DNA of 64,000 nucleotides, from contig CM043013.1 of assembly GCA_023678885.1 (NCBI GenBank), positions 11,316,791-11,380,790 on the forward strand. The letters are read 5' to 3'. Positions 1 through 11,502 of the stretch are shown piece by piece (positions within the stretch are counted from its first letter, which is position 1; each line of letters opens with the position of its first letter). This DNA is from Pogostemon cablin (taxonomy: Eukaryota; Streptophyta; Magnoliopsida; Lamiales; Lamiaceae). A model generated the notes under the pieces. It did no database searches. It was not told the DNA's origin and saw only the letters and a list, made by a program, of their open reading frames with translations. The position numbers and the translations under genes were made by a program.

Positions 1-327
1 AGGTTGTCGTTTAACAATTTTCATATACATTTTGTAATCTCACAAAATTTAAACTAAAACACACACTAGCTATAAATTAAAATTCATTTTACATAATTAA
101 ATTCTGGATTTTAATACTCCTACATATAAGGAAAAAAAAATTTTGGGTTAAAATAGTTTATATGTATTAATAGAAGAAAAGAAATAATAATAATAATATC
201 TGCCGACAAGATAATAATTTTTTTATAAACCACCTATGATCAGTAGATTAAATATGAATAAACTGTGAAAGGTGAAAAGTGTATTGTGACAAAAAGAATC
301 AAATTAGTTGTTAAACTAATTAATTAC

Positions 328-693
328 CTGATCTAATAGGTAAATTCCCCAAGGCAGACATGTGTGATGAGCATCCTTTGTGAAAACTGGTAAGAAGTAG
401 GCTCTCAGAATTTGGAGCAGATTATAAACAGCCACTGCAGTATCAACCCACACTAAAACACTTGATAAAAAGAGGAAATTAGCTAATTAATTAACATTTA
501 CAATAAATACATAGAATTAATTACATAGGGAGAGATCTTACACCAAAGCATCCAAATCTTTGAAGGTAGCTTTTTTGGAAAAGGTATAGAAGATAACTTT
601 GGTTTGAGAGTCTAAGGCCACAAGAAGAGCAGTGAGGGCCAAAATGAGAAGAGATGCAAGCCTTAGAAAAGCTTCCTTCTTTAAGGTTTCCAT
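328..693 (-). CDS. CASP-like (CASPL) membrane protein, exons 1-2, 3' part beyond window
   Basis: Exon 1 is 542-693 (ATG at 691-693; 50 codons plus 2 nt) and exon 2 is 328-460 (133 nt). Donors GGT|GTAAG and CAG|GTAATT and acceptor CAAG|TG keep the frame. The protein starts METLKKEAFLRL, then a hydrophobic helix (LASLLILALTALLVAL, about residues 12-27) followed by DSQTK, the usual end of CASPL transmembrane helix 1. Exon 2 reads VLVWVDTAVAVYNLLQILRA, which fits transmembrane helix 2, and ends LPWGIYLLDQ. CASP-like proteins (UPF0497/DUF588) are small four-helix plasma-membrane proteins related to those that scaffold Casparian strips. The order of motifs recalls the CASPL2 subfamily. About 95 residues are visible; the last two helices should lie left of position 1, and 1-327 is read as intron. 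Identity comes from pattern recognition, not a search. Confidence 0.8.
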
Positions 694-754
694 TTCACCA
701 TCAAATTACTACACACAAATGCATATAAGTTTATATGCTTGTATAGTCTATGTC

Positions 755-768
755 TATATATATATATG
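755..768 (-). promoter_or_regulatory. possible TATA box of the CASP-like gene
   Basis: A TATATATA run lies about 62 bp upstream of the CASP-like start codon on the minus strand, next to GA-rich sequence (770-800). The spacing is reasonable for a short 5' UTR, but TA runs are common here, so this is tentative. Confidence 0.3.
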
Positions 769-858
769 AGGGGGAGAGAGTGGGGCAAGAGGGAGAGTAG
801 ATATCGCAACTTGTAAGTTGTAGGTCCCCATTGAAGCATTTATTATTATTGCTTATGG

Positions 859-859
<1 letters not shown>

Positions 860-938
<79 letters not shown>
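860..938. repeat. (TA)n microsatellite
   Basis: About 39 uninterrupted TA units, located upstream of the CASP-like gene. It is likely length-polymorphic. Confidence 0.95.
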
Positions 939-939
<1 letters not shown>

Positions 940-1050
940 AATGGTGTATCTCACCTTTCTTGTATTGGTAATTGGTGGAGGAGGTAAATCGCAGAATGTA
1001 ACTTAAATGATTTATATCGCAAGATGTGTCTTGAGTGATTTATAGAGAGA
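936..1050 (+). repeat. dispersed repeat, copy 1 (second copy at 2036)
   Basis: Shares with 2036-2150 the blocks AATGGTGTATC, TGGAGGAGGTAAATCGCAG and a following TTTATAGAGAG/TTTATAGGGAG tail. The copies are in the same orientation about 1.1 kb apart. They bracket the Copia remnant, but no coding content or terminal structure is visible. Origin unknown, possibly parts of one degraded element. Confidence 0.55.
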
Positions 1051-1101
1051 ACTCACTATTTGACTGCGATTACCTGTCTAAAAAACCATCTGCGATTACC
1101 T

Positions 1102-1275
1102 TAAGATCGATTGTCATTTGGTTAGAGACAAATTTAAAAAGGGTTTTGTCTATCCTGTTTTATTCCTTGAAAGATGCAGGTTGCAGATGGTTTCATCAAG
1201 GTGTTGGGGTCTCCACAATTTTCTCAATTTGTGGGCAAGTTGGGAATGAGTATATTTTCTCACTCTCCAACTTGA
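1102..1275 (+). pseudogene. Copia polyprotein C-terminal (RNase H end) remnant
   Basis: 1102-1149 reads KIDCHLVRDKFKKG, matching the Copia RNase H tail (typically DCHFVRDKI). After a frame change, 1174-1275 reads MQVADGFIKVLGSPQFSQF then VGKLGM and ends HSPT followed by a stop, matching the usual VADxFTKxL...KLGM end of Copia polyproteins. Two frames are needed, so this is a pseudogene. The stop is followed by GAGAAGGGGG, which looks like the polypurine tract. The rest of the polyprotein is not present upstream. Confidence 0.75.
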
Positions 1276-1450
1276 GAAGGGGGTATTAGAATTTTATTAT
1301 AATAATAGCATAATAATTTCTCATTGTAACGGTAGCGATAATCGTTCTACGGTTACTTCTCCTATCAAGATTACATCTATATATTTGTAGTTGTAATATT
1401 GTGTTTGTATGACCATATAGAAAAATAAATTTCAATTTGTCAAATTTTTT
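1276..1450 (+). mobile_element. Copia polypurine tract and 3' LTR fragment
   Basis: The purine run at 1275-1283 directly follows the Copia stop codon, and the AT-rich sequence after it (TTAGAATTTTATTATAATAA...) sits where the 3' LTR should be. No partner 5' LTR is in the window, so the right boundary near 1450 is a guess. From 1450 to 2035 I see only AT-rich non-coding sequence with a short direct duplication (AATCCAAGGTAGGATTAGAA at about 1495 and 1531). Confidence 0.45.
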
Positions 1451-2035
1451 ACTATGATCTTATGGAAGATCATATCAATTGATAGTTACAACAAATCCAA
1501 GGTAGGATTAGAACCCCAAGCAATGGGTCAATCCAAGGTAGGATTAGAATCCCATCCCACAGCTGTCAGTTTAATTGGAATGTCTTTCTATCCTCCCTTA
1601 ATATTTTCGCGTTTTTTAATATATACTACATATTCATTATTATAATAGAAGACTCGAAGGAGACAAAAAAATCAATTAAAATCCAGCACACTTTATATTG
1701 AGTTCAGTTTTTTTATGACACACATTTAATACCTAATAATTTCACATGTTAAAATTGAAACTATTGATATCTGTAATTATATATCGATTCAACCACGCTA
1801 GAGTTACACAAATAACATGTATCGAGTAATTACACCCATGCATTAGTATTACTATCTCTATCATTTTTCATGATATAAATAGTTTAGATTTAGAATTTTA
1901 TCACTTTTTATCGATTAGTATTGCATTTTATTTATCTCACCTAGCTCATTACAAAAGACTATATATCCTACACGTTGAGCCCATTACAAAAGACTATCCT
2001 ACACGTTATTGCCATATAATTAAGAATTTGTAAAA

Positions 2036-2330
2036 AATGGTGTATCCCACCATTAGGGGCCCCCACCGTCCCTGCCTTGGGGATTGATGGAGGAGGTAAA
2101 TCGCAGGATGTGCCTCAAGTGGTTTATAGGGAGGGCTCCCTGTTAAACTTTTGCTTGCAAGGGGTCAAATCTATGACAGAGGCAGGATTCAAAATTTATA
2201 AAGAGAAAATCACAGTTGTTAGTAGGTGTAGATTCAAATCTATGCCAAGAATTTGTAAAGAGAAAATCACAGTTTCGATGTATAATAATAAATGTAAACA
2301 CTACTTTAATTGATAGTTTATTACTGCAAT
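2036..2330 (+). repeat. dispersed repeat, copy 2, with short internal duplication
   Basis: Second copy of the 936-1050 repeat, followed by an internal duplication: a 'gattcaaa...AAAGAGAAAATCACAG' unit occurs at about 2187 and 2231. No convincing reading frame. 2331-2634 is AT-rich with no recognised feature. Confidence 0.5.
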
Positions 2331-2639
2331 AATTAATATAGTGTGGGATTAAATATAAAATTGAAAGTATCTTTTGGAGTTAGTTGGAGATCATAAATAG
2401 GAGAGTTGTTAGTCGGTGTAGATTAATTGTTACTACTACGCCCACAGGAAACATGCTCCAACTGCTATACAATTTGTTTATGTTATTATTTATACCGTGA
2501 ACATGCACCTCCAAATACTTTTATTCATCGCAAAGAGTTGCGTAAAGAAAATATACTCAATAAATAAATATAATAAAAAATATAGTAAATTATTTTATGA
2601 ATAATTTATATATGTAGTTTAAATAAAAAGGACGATACT

Positions 2640-4529
2640 TGATCGTCGCTATTTTCACCTACATTTTAGTATCTTTTTGGTATGTGTTTTCATATTATTT
2701 TATCTGTATTTTATGTGTATATTGGTTGTGTTATATGTTTTCATAGAAATGTGTGTGAATGAGAGTGTTTAAAATAGGTGAAAATGGAGCAGAAACGAAA
2801 ACGAGCAAGAAACGGGCTGAAATGACCCAACTCGAGTTGGCAACTCGAGTCGAGTTGATTCCCGAAAGATGTCCAGAATCATGCAGTGACCCAACTCGAG
2901 TTGCAAGACCCAACTCGACTTGCAACTCGAGTCGAGTTGAGGTCAGAAAATTGTCCAGGGAGCCAACTCGACTTGCATGTTGCAACACGAGTCATGTTGG
3001 GGCTTATCCAGGTCGAGTTGGAGGTCGTGCGGAGTAGAGCAGCGTCCAAAATCATACAATGTGCCAACTCGAGTTGGCAAGTCGTTACTCGACTTGCAAC
3101 TCGAGTCGAGCTGGCTTGCGGAAGCATTCCAGTTTCAAAGTCTCACAACACGACCAAACAGGTGAGTGCACGAATTGAAAATACAAGTCGAGCTAGATTA
3201 GCTCGAGTTTCATACAATGCAACTCGACTCATGTTGCAACTCGAGTTGGGAAGGGCTAACTCGAGTAAGGTCATTTTGGGCCAAAAATTCGGGTTTTCAC
3301 CTTCCAGTGCGTGGAGAATTTGTTTTAAAGCCCAGTTGACACAAAATTCGAGGCTCAAGTTGGGAAAGGGTATAACTACTCTCATGTTCAACATTCAAAA
3401 GGGATGGATTAGGTCTTCACTTGGACACATACATCACACACAATTTCCTTCATTTTACACCACAATCTCCATCCATTTCATTATCCATTCCATTCACCTT
3501 CATCCCACCATCAAATCTACCATCCAAGTGAGGAGAAGAATCAAGGAAGAAAGGAGAATTGCATATTGAAGGATAATTTCAAGCCAAGCATCAAACTAGG
3601 GGAGAAATTACATTTAATTTGTATTTTCTTAAGTATAAATTGCTACAATGGATGTTGTTAAATATTGTTTTGATAATGTTTGTTGTTGGCTAGACCTCTT
3701 GTGAGGCTAGACACTTAATGGATTAAGGATCTATGGATTTGTTGAATTTGTAATGGTTTAATTGATATGATCTTTAGAATTTCTTACATGATTTATGATT
3801 TACTTAATTTGTATTATGATGTGTGTGGTTGAATTCTCTAGTTATAGTATTAGGAGGGCCAATCCAATATTGTGATTAGGGTTTTGATTGAATCATGTTA
3901 TAATATGAATTTGTATGTTAGTGTATGAAGTATGTGGTAGCATCTTTATATGCTTAAAACATTCATGTGAGAACACTTAATTAATTTATCTTATTTGGTT
4001 GATTAATTGAGTGAGAAGACCAATCTTGTTATCATAGTACCTTAAGGGAATTGAGAGTGAGATTCAATCTTTTGTGCTTAAAACTTGTAATGAGTTAAGA
4101 ACCTAATTGTCTTGGCCTAGGGATTATGGGATTATTTGTGATTGCTTCTATTCCAATGATCATTGATATTTGCCATTTGAATTTAACAAGCCATGTTGTG
4201 TCCTTGATCTTGAATGTGGTTAGCCTTGATCTTCTTTAGATTGTCCTACATCTATTTCATTTTCAGTTTGGTTATTTGATACTTTGCTTGATCATCTTAG
4301 TTTTAATTGCTTTTATTTGGTACATGCCTAGATAATTGATAGTTTAATTGCTCTTGTTAATTTTCAAAACTCAAAATCCGATCACTTCTATAAAGTATGA
4401 TTGAAAACAAACACGGATACACTCTTGATTTAAATCTCTCTTTGATCGATATTTAAACTTGGTCACTCACTACAAGCGATAAGGTACGCTTACCTTGATC
4501 AATTTTAACCTAAATTAAGTCCAAGTTCA
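2640..4529 (+). repeat. 5' LTR of outer Gypsy element (LTR1 left)
   Basis: 1,890 bp, closely similar along its length to 27092-28998. It runs from TGATCGTCGC to CCAAGTTCA. It contains the CTCGAG-rich block at 2829-3270 and a degraded TATA site (TATAACTACT at 3371; the right copy has TATAAATACT). The remainder is AT-rich U5-like sequence. Open frames at 2759-3569 are chance frames in this repeat. Confidence 0.9.
2829..3270. repeat. array of palindromic ACTCGAGT words in LTR1 (left copy)
   Basis: At least eight ACTCGAGT 8-mers, mostly in the contexts CCAACTCGAGTTGG and CAACTCGAGTCGAGTTG, are spaced irregularly over about 440 bp. The words are self-complementary and strongly enriched over this AT-rich sequence. 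The block lies about 190-630 bp into the LTR and ends about 100 bp upstream of the TATA position. The right LTR has the same array at 27278-27727. Confidence 0.9.
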
Positions 4530-4537
4530 TGGCGCCG
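4530..4537 (+). promoter_or_regulatory. truncated primer-binding site of the outer Gypsy element
   Basis: TGGCGCCG directly follows the LTR1 end and matches the first bases of the tRNA-Asp-complementary site found in Athila-like elements. The match then stops. A minus-strand LTR of another family begins at 4547, so the leader appears interrupted here. Confidence 0.6.
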
Positions 4538-4546
4538 CCATTTTCT

Positions 4547-5008
4547 TGTTCACCTTTCTGTGAGTGTCCCCAAGTGTAAGGAATCAATTGTAGCTCCACG
4601 TGTGACCAAGTAAAAATAATATCGTACCCAATGGATAATTATAGATCTAGTATTTAATCTAATTATGACTATTCTAATTTAAGACAAATCTGAGTTTTTA
4701 AATGAATTAATTAAACCTAAGATGCAGAAAATAAGTACTAAAAAAAATAAAATAGCAAATAAAATAAATATAGTAGTATTCAAGAGAGAAGATAGACAGC
4801 ACTAGGAAATTCAGTTAAATTGGTCAAATCAAATCACTAGACAATCAGTTAAAATCCCTGCAGTTCTTATGAAAGCAATCACTTAATTATGTTAAATTCC
4901 TTTTCTAATGTAAACTTAACACATAAATTTGGTTCAAACCCTCATATGCAGAAGAATAATCCCTACTCCCTTTCTAGGTACTTCATGTAAAATTCCATTA
5001 AAGGCTAG
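4547..5008 (-). repeat. LTR2-family copy, minus strand, first part
   Basis: Reverse-complement match to the end of LTR2 (about 13330-13806), starting TGTTCAC, the complement of the LTR2 terminus GTGAACA. It is interrupted at 5008 by the 5009-11502 element and resumes at 11503. Together the two parts correspond to about 12944-13806 of LTR2, so its first ~725 bp are missing. Confidence 0.8.
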
Positions 5009-6997
5009 TGATAGGCTTTTTCTGTGCACTCCAATTTAATCCTCAAGTATAAGGATGTCAATTGTAGCAGGAAGTACCCAAGTTAAATTATCGATCCCAC
5101 TGAGACAGTTAATTATTTATTTATTCTATAAATTACTATTTAATAAGAATTGAGTAACTAAATTTCCAAGTTTGTTGAAGTAATTAACTAAATAACAAAA
5201 TATTAAACTGCTAAATAATTAAAGGCAATAGAAAATAAATCAAGTTCTAATCAAGAGATAAGCGATAGTTCTAAGGTATCAGGTATAGACCAATTAATTT
5301 GGGTTACTAAACCTACAATTGTTCATTCATGCAGTTTCAATGAAAATACACCACATAACCCCGTTAACCCACTGAATATGATCCGATATTAAGCTAACAG
5401 TATATTCTGGTTTAAATCATAAGGTGCGCAAATATTACCAAGCCTTATTCCTAGATACTAATCAAAGCAAGCAACAATACCTCCGGATGGTAAGCTCGAC
5501 TAACAAGATATTTTCTGGAATTACTATAAGGTTCTATTCGCTTCCTACTTGAAAGTTTAATTGCATTGTTTCACTAAACAATTCAAGTATTTGATCTACC
5601 AGTTCATGGAATTTAAGTGTTTATAGCGAAACTACTTCAATCCCTAACAGATAGACAATACCAATCATGAACGCACACAAGCTAACATAATAATCCAAGC
5701 ATTATAGCGGATGTCATGAAAATTTTATGAAGACGTTACGAAGCAGATAAGCAAGTCTGAATAAAATAAATAAAATCAAAATATCAACTACATAAATTCC
5801 CAATCTTTGGTCTAGGTTCCCAAATCAATCAAGTCAAACCATCAAATCCTAGAACTGTTGATAAAATAGTCCATGAGGTTACAATCAACACTCATGGCTA
5901 TGCAATTCATATCAAAAATTAAGATAAAAGGAAAGGAAAGATTAAAAACACAAAATCCTAGTATAAGCGTAAGTCTGCGTCCCTTCTCCGTCTCTCCGAT
6001 CATCCGATTCCCCTCAATTAGCACTTGAAACATACCTGGAGATGGATGGAGGATGAAATCAGATGTAAATCTGATATGGAAGTGTTGGTGGAGTGAATTG
6101 ATGATTGATTATGGATGGGTTCTCTCCAATTATGTATCGATCTCCCCTAGTCTCTCTTGGACTGTTACAGGGATGTTTTCGTGTCGAATTCTGCCCAAAA
6201 ACATGATCTAGAAGTATAAATATGCTGCAGAATCGAACAGGCCTTGTCTCGGCCCGATTTTGGGCCGCTCGGCACTCAATTCAAGCCAAACTGCCTATGG
6301 GCATGCCGAGTTGGTGCTGAGCCATATATGGATGAAAAGATGACGTCAAGAGGGATCCGTAGGACCCCAGCTCAGCCAAAATTGGCTGCCGAGCGACTAT
6401 AGCTCGCCCAGAGCTGCTTTCCGAGCGGTCCGCTGAGCTGCAGACTGCATTGCGCGATTTCAATGTTTCGAGCATTACTTCCTTATACAAGCTCGATTTG
6501 AGTAATTCTTGCGCTCACGCAATTCTCTCTTCTTTTGATTTCTATCCATATAAAGAACTATCAGAAAATCCAACATTTGAATATATAACAAGTCATGAAA
6601 TGTGGCACAGCCATTCTGTTCGGTACAGCTTGCGCGACGTCACCACTTTGATCATATCTTTTTCGTTTGGAATCCGATTGAGGTGTTCTTTATGCTAAAA
6701 TGCATCTATCTTCTGTGGCTTTCCAACCATATATCACACTTTCAATTCAGAGCTCCACAAGAATAAAGAAAAATTACACAAGTTGGACGTGTGTTTCAGC
6801 ATCATTGTACAAATTGCACATTTTCTCCAACTTTGCACTTTTGATCATTTTTCCATCTAAAACTCAACAAAACACCTTAGTAGCATCTTAATTATGCAAG
6901 ATATGAAAAATACACAAACTTACACATAAGTATTGCCATATTCTAGCAAAAGTGGTGTAATGTGAGACCTATAATGCGTGAAATTTCACTCTCAACA
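5009..6997 (-). repeat. 3' LTR of the 5009-11502 element (LTR4)
   Basis: 1,989 bp, similar along its length to 9519-11502. Within it, 6240-6440 is GC-rich and repeats the words CTCGGCA / TGCCGAG / GCCGAGC, a family-specific dyad word as in the other Gypsy LTRs here. Open frames at 5842-6891 are chance frames. Confidence 0.88.
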
Positions 6998-7011
6998 AAC
7001 CCCCAAACTTA
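6998..7011 (-). promoter_or_regulatory. polypurine tract of the 5009-11502 element
   Basis: On the minus strand TAAGTTTGGGGGTT directly precedes the 3' LTR start TGTTGAG. This is the standard position and composition for second-strand priming in these elements. Confidence 0.8.
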
Positions 7012-8689
7012 CCTGTTGCTCGTCCCGGGGTAATGACATAGAAAATCAATAGAGTAATTGAGAGGAAATTTCACAGCAGAAGACATCCAAGATAATATAA
7101 CAATTAAAAATCATACTTCAGATACAAGATAACCATCCATCTAAGAACATAAAATTCAAAATCAACTATTTTACTTATTTGGAATACTCATCCACCCATT
7201 CTCACGGGTAATGTTTACGCTCAACGCTCAAGTGTGAGATATACACTTTTAGGGTAAGGTGTTTATACTCAAAGTCAATCCAAACACACACGTAACCATA
7301 AGCTTGGCAGTCATCTCAACTCTTGATTAAAGGAATAATTTCAACAATAGGATCACAAAGGTCTTGCACTAGGTTGTAATGTTGGATCTTTGGTAAAGGT
7401 AGGAAATATATGGATTAAGTGACTAATTCACTGGTAGAGAATCAAAGAAGACTTACAGCTTTTCAACAAAAAGCTTCACTTTCTTCTTTCTCCTTCAATG
7501 CTCTTCAATACTTCTCGCAACTTGATTTCCTCCTTCACTTTCAAGCACAACTTTCTTACTTGATTTTTTTTCTTTTTCTTTTCCTTTTTTTGCAAATAAG
7601 GATACCAGTTTCAGGCACTACCCTTTTCATGTGGTACCAGTTCCGGGCACTACCCCTTCATGCAATAATTTAACCATTCTCTTTTACAATTTTCATCACT
7701 TCTAAATAATTAACCTGATATTCTTCATCACAAGACACCAACTTGACTCCTTCAACTCTCTACTAGGTATGGATTTTTAAGTCTAGCAAAGGGATTAATT
7801 GGCTAATCACATAGGTTTCCAACAAATAAGGCTTTTACGTTCAAAAGGGTTGACTATGGATAATTTCATCAGGTAGGATAATAATATGGCTAGTGACTAA
7901 TAAATAACAAAGATGGACTAAGATCATTTTCTAGTGTATAGTCAAACACGTAGCTTCAAGCAAGATACAAATCCAAGTTCTAGAATACGTGTGTATGAAC
8001 GACACTCACAAGAATAAATTGAATCATGCAACTTGTCATGATTTCAAAAGGCTCAAATCTCACATGGCTGTAGGAATGAATGAGCACTCCTAATAAAGCT
8101 ACATGGCTAATCTTCCTTGCACATAATCAAATTTCAAGCATCTCAATACCAAAGCATAATCTCAAATTGTTTCTCAAGTACAATCATATAGCATGAATAT
8201 ATAACACATAACTCTATGAATAACACTATGAACTCCTAATCAACAATCCAATATCATCCATCCCATAAACAATAATGGAACACAATATAATACCCTCAAG
8301 TGCTAAGAAAAATAAAAAAATCATCACAGAGATCCATAAATCGACTATACTAACACTAGGACCAACAAACGACAAACAACACAAAATACGAAACTTGGAA
8401 AATCGCAAAAAATTGAACCCTCAACATCATCGAATAAATCAAAAATATTAAAAATTCGCAAAAAATCGACCCTCCAAGAAAGAACACAATGCAAAAATTC
8501 TATCTCGGCACTGCAAGACAAGGTATCTCGGCATTGCAAGACAAGGTATGTACGTTACCCCCCCAAACTTAGATCAAACGAAGTGAGAAGCTAAGTTTGC
8601 AATGAAGTATATATCGAAGTCAAGCAACACCTAATAAAATTCCTACATCAACACAGATAAAAAAAACAATTAAAATGGGAGGGACAACC
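7012..8689 (-). other. 3' non-coding internal region of the 5009-11502 element
   Basis: AT-rich sequence between the pol-end block and the polypurine tract, with no convincing coding frame. It includes a second CCCCCAAACTTAG (8561-8573), the complement of a polypurine-like AAGTTTGGGGG. Long 3' non-coding regions are typical of Athila/Tat-type elements. The frame at 7419-7673 looks like chance. Confidence 0.6.
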
Positions 8690-8740
8690 CCCAACAAGTG
8701 CTTATGTTTAACGTCGGAGAGTCAAGACGGAATACCTCTT
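8690..8740 (-). other. conserved pol-end block (GACGTTAAAC...GCACTTG)
   Basis: On the minus strand this reads CTCCGACGTTAAACATAAGCACTTGTTGGGGGTTG. It corresponds to 16688-16731 of the other Gypsy family (GACGACGTTAAACCGAGCACTTGATGGGAGGCAA). From family knowledge, Athila-like elements carry this block at the 3' end of pol. Here it survives although pol is gone. Confidence 0.6.
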
Positions 8741-8745
8741 TTTGA

Positions 8746-8952
8746 TTAATCGATCAGAGGACGGTATTCTCGCATTCTTACCTTCAAATACTTCCATCCT
8801 CTCTTATTTTCTACACCAACCATCTCACCCTTCTTTGTCACCGAAACAGGACTCTTTGAATTCTTTTCCTCCCATGACTGGCTTGATTCCTTCTTGTCAA
8901 TCCTCCACTCAATTGTAGGCTCAACCTGCATAGCAAAACAAGGATCAAACAA
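8746..8952 (-). pseudogene. Gypsy polyprotein fragment between protease and reverse transcriptase
   Basis: A 68-residue frame containing VEPTIEWRIDKKESS, resembling HVDWKIDKGPPKFEKV at about 16490-16545 in the other Gypsy element. That places it downstream of protease. It has no catalytic motif and no reverse transcriptase follows. Probably a leftover of gag-pol in a non-autonomous element. Confidence 0.45.
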
Positions 8953-9125
8953 GTTAGAATTTTTAACACCAATATAAGAATAAAAATCAGGAGGTAAATT
9001 CGGAGGCTTCAGATTGGATCATCAATTTTTCTTGCAACCAAAAGATTATCATACATCACATTAAAATTAGTAGTAGGAAAAGTAAGAGATATACTTGTTC
9101 CTGTGATCTCCTCTACCACTTTAAT

Positions 9126-9407
9126 TCATTTGCTCTCATGTTTCTCTTCCTTAGCAATAGGCTTCATCGCCTCTTCAACAGTGAACTTCTTATTCTGATC
9201 CACCAAGTTAGCAGTGGTTTTCCTTCTCTGTTCATCCTTAGCATCAATCAATGCAAGTAAATTCTCAAGATAATCAATACATGCATCGTTAGATAAACTC
9301 TCAAACTCTACATCAGACAAGGCGAAGTTCTCTCCAAACTCTATATCGACTACTTCCACATACTTGCATTGTTGCTTATCTGTAGGCCAATGCATCTCTT
9401 TATTCAA
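9126..9407 (-). pseudogene. Gypsy internal ORF fragment, possible protease-RT linker
   Basis: A 93-residue acidic frame containing DIEFGENFALSDVEFESLS and CIDYLENLLALI. This resembles the acidic linker that follows protease in Athila-like polyproteins, but I cannot assign a domain. It lies about 85 bp inside the primer-binding site, where gag would normally start, so gag and protease have been deleted. It could be translated as a short peptide; no function is claimed. Confidence 0.45.
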
Positions 9408-9492
9408 AGAAAAAAACGTGTTTAAATAAATCTCAACAATTAAATATATATCCTAATTAAATTAGCAATAAAAGAAAAATAAATAATTAAAC

Positions 9493-9511
9493 TATCCCCG
9501 GCAACAGCGCC
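9493..9511 (-). promoter_or_regulatory. tRNA-Asp-type primer-binding site
   Basis: On the minus strand TGGCGCTGTTGCCGGGGAT follows the 5' LTR end by a few bases. It matches the Athila-type site complementary to the tRNA-Asp 3' end except for one or two bases. Confidence 0.8.
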
Positions 9512-9518
9512 AAAAACT

Positions 9519-11502
9519 TGATAGGCATTTTCTGCGCACTTCAATTTAATCCTCAAGTACAAGGATGTCAATTATAGCGACAAGTACCCAAGTTAAATTA
9601 TTGATCCCACTGAGACAGTTAATTATTTATTTTACTTTGAATTACTATTAATCAGAATTATGTAACCAATTTTCAAGGGTTTTTGAAGTAATTAACTAAA
9701 TAACGAATATTAAACTGCTGAATAAATAAAGGCAATAGAAAATAAATCAAGTTCTAATCAAGAGATAAGCGACAGTTCTAAGGTATCAGGTATAGACCAA
9801 TTAATTTGGGTTACTAAACCTATAATTGTTCATTCATGCAGTTTCAATGAAAATACACCACATAACTCTGTTAACCAACCGAATATGATCCGATATTAAG
9901 CTAACAGTATATTCTGATTTAAATCCTAAGGTGCGCAAATATTACCAAGTCTCATTCCTAGATACTAATCAAAGCAAGCACAATACCTCCGGATGGTAAG
10001 CTCGACTAACAAGATATTTTCTGGAATTACTACAAGGTTCTATTCGTTTCCTACTTGAAAGTTTAATTGCATTGTTCCACTAAATAATTCAAGTATTTGA
10101 TCTACCAGTTCATAGAATTTAAGCGTTTATAGCGGAACTACTTCAATCTCTAACATATAGACAATACCAATCATGAGCGCACACAAGCTAACATAATAAT
10201 CCAAGCATTATAGCGGTTGTCATGAAAATATTATGAAGACGTTACGAAGCAGATAAGCTAGTCTGAATAAAATAAGTAAATCAAAATATCAACTGCATAA
10301 ATTCCAGTCTTTGGTCTAGGTTCCAAAATCAATCAAGTCAAACCATCAAACCCTAGAACTGTTTATAAAATTAGCCCATGAGATTACAATCAACACTCAT
10401 GGCTATGCAATTCATATCAAAAATAAAGATAAAAGGAATGAAAAGATTAGAAACACAAAACCCTAGCGTAAGCGTAAGTCTGCGTCCCTTCTCCGTCTCT
10501 CCAATTGTCCGATTCCCCTCAATTAACACTTGAAATACACTTGGAGATGGATGGAGGATGAAATCAGATGTAAATCTGATATGAAAGTGTTGGTGGAGTG
10601 AATTGATAATGGATTATGGATGGGTTATCTCCAATTTGTGTATCGATCTCCCCTAATCTCTCTTGGACTGTTGTAAGGCTGTTTTCACGTCGAATTCTGC
10701 TCAAAAACAAGATCTGGAAGTATAAATATGCTGCAGAATCGAACAGGCCTTGTCTGGGCCCAATTTTTGGATGCTCGGCACTCAACTCGAGCCGAGCTGC
10801 CTATGGGAATGCCGAGTTGGTGCCGAGCCATATATGATTGAAAAGATGACGTCGAGAGGAATCCATAGGATCCCAGCCTGGCTAAAATTGGCTGCCGAGC
10901 GACTATATCCTACCCCAAACTGCTTCCCAAGCGGTCCACCGAGCTGCAGACTGCAATGCGCGACTTCAATGTTTTGAGCATAACTTCCTCATACAGGCTC
11001 CGATTTGAGTAATTCTTATGCTCACGCGATTCTCTCTTCTTTGTCTTTCTATCTATATAAAGAACTCTAAGAAACTCCAATATTTGAATATGTAACAAGT
11101 CATGAAAAATGGCACAGCCGTTCTGTTCGGCACAGCTTGCGTGACGTCACCACTTTGATCATAACTTTCTCGTTTGGAATCCGATTAAGGTGTTCTTTAC
11201 TCCAAAACGACTCTATCTTCTGTGGCTTTCCAATCATATATCACACTTTCAATTCAGAGCTCCACAAGAATATAAAAAATTACACAAATTGGACATGCAT
11301 TTCAGCATCATTGTACAAATTGCACATTTTCTCCAGCTTTGTACTTTTGATATTTTTCCACCTAAAACTCAACAAAACACCTTAGTAGCATCTTAATTAT
11401 GTAAGATATGAAAAATACATAATTCATACACTAAAGTATGACCATATTCTAATAAAAGTGGTGTAATGTGAGACATATAATGGTGAAATTCCACACTCAA
11501 CA
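9519..11502 (-). repeat. 5' LTR of the 5009-11502 element (LTR4)
   Basis: 1,984 bp partner of 5009-6997. The GC-rich dyad-word zone (CTCGGCA, GCCGAG) is at about 10755-10945. Chance frames occur on both strands (10564-11396). The two LTRs have visible scattered differences, so this insertion is not very recent. Confidence 0.88.

Larger units (their letters stand above)
5009..11502 (-). mobile_element. Complete non-autonomous Ty3/Gypsy element (minus strand)
   Basis: Long LTRs at 5009-6997 (3') and 9519-11502 (5') begin TGTTGAG and end GCCTATCA on the minus strand. The tRNA-Asp-type primer-binding site is at 9493-9511 and the polypurine tract at 6998-7011. Flanks are gctag (5004-5008) and gccag (11503-11507), a 5-bp target duplication with one change. 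The host LTR2 copy resumes exactly across the insertion. The internal region is only about 2.5 kb and keeps two coding remnants from between protease and reverse transcriptase plus the conserved pol-end block. Gag, reverse transcriptase and integrase are absent, so it would need proteins in trans. Confidence 0.85.

Noticed and set aside
1..327. Third exon of the CASP-like gene within the window
   Set aside because: No frame downstream of the 328 donor resembles CASPL helices 3-4; the region looks like intron.
2731..3569. Overlapping frames on both strands (up to 227 residues) in the CTCGAG-rich block
   Set aside because: The palindromic words keep several frames open at once; the same pattern repeats in the right LTR (27183-27719), and no domain is visible.
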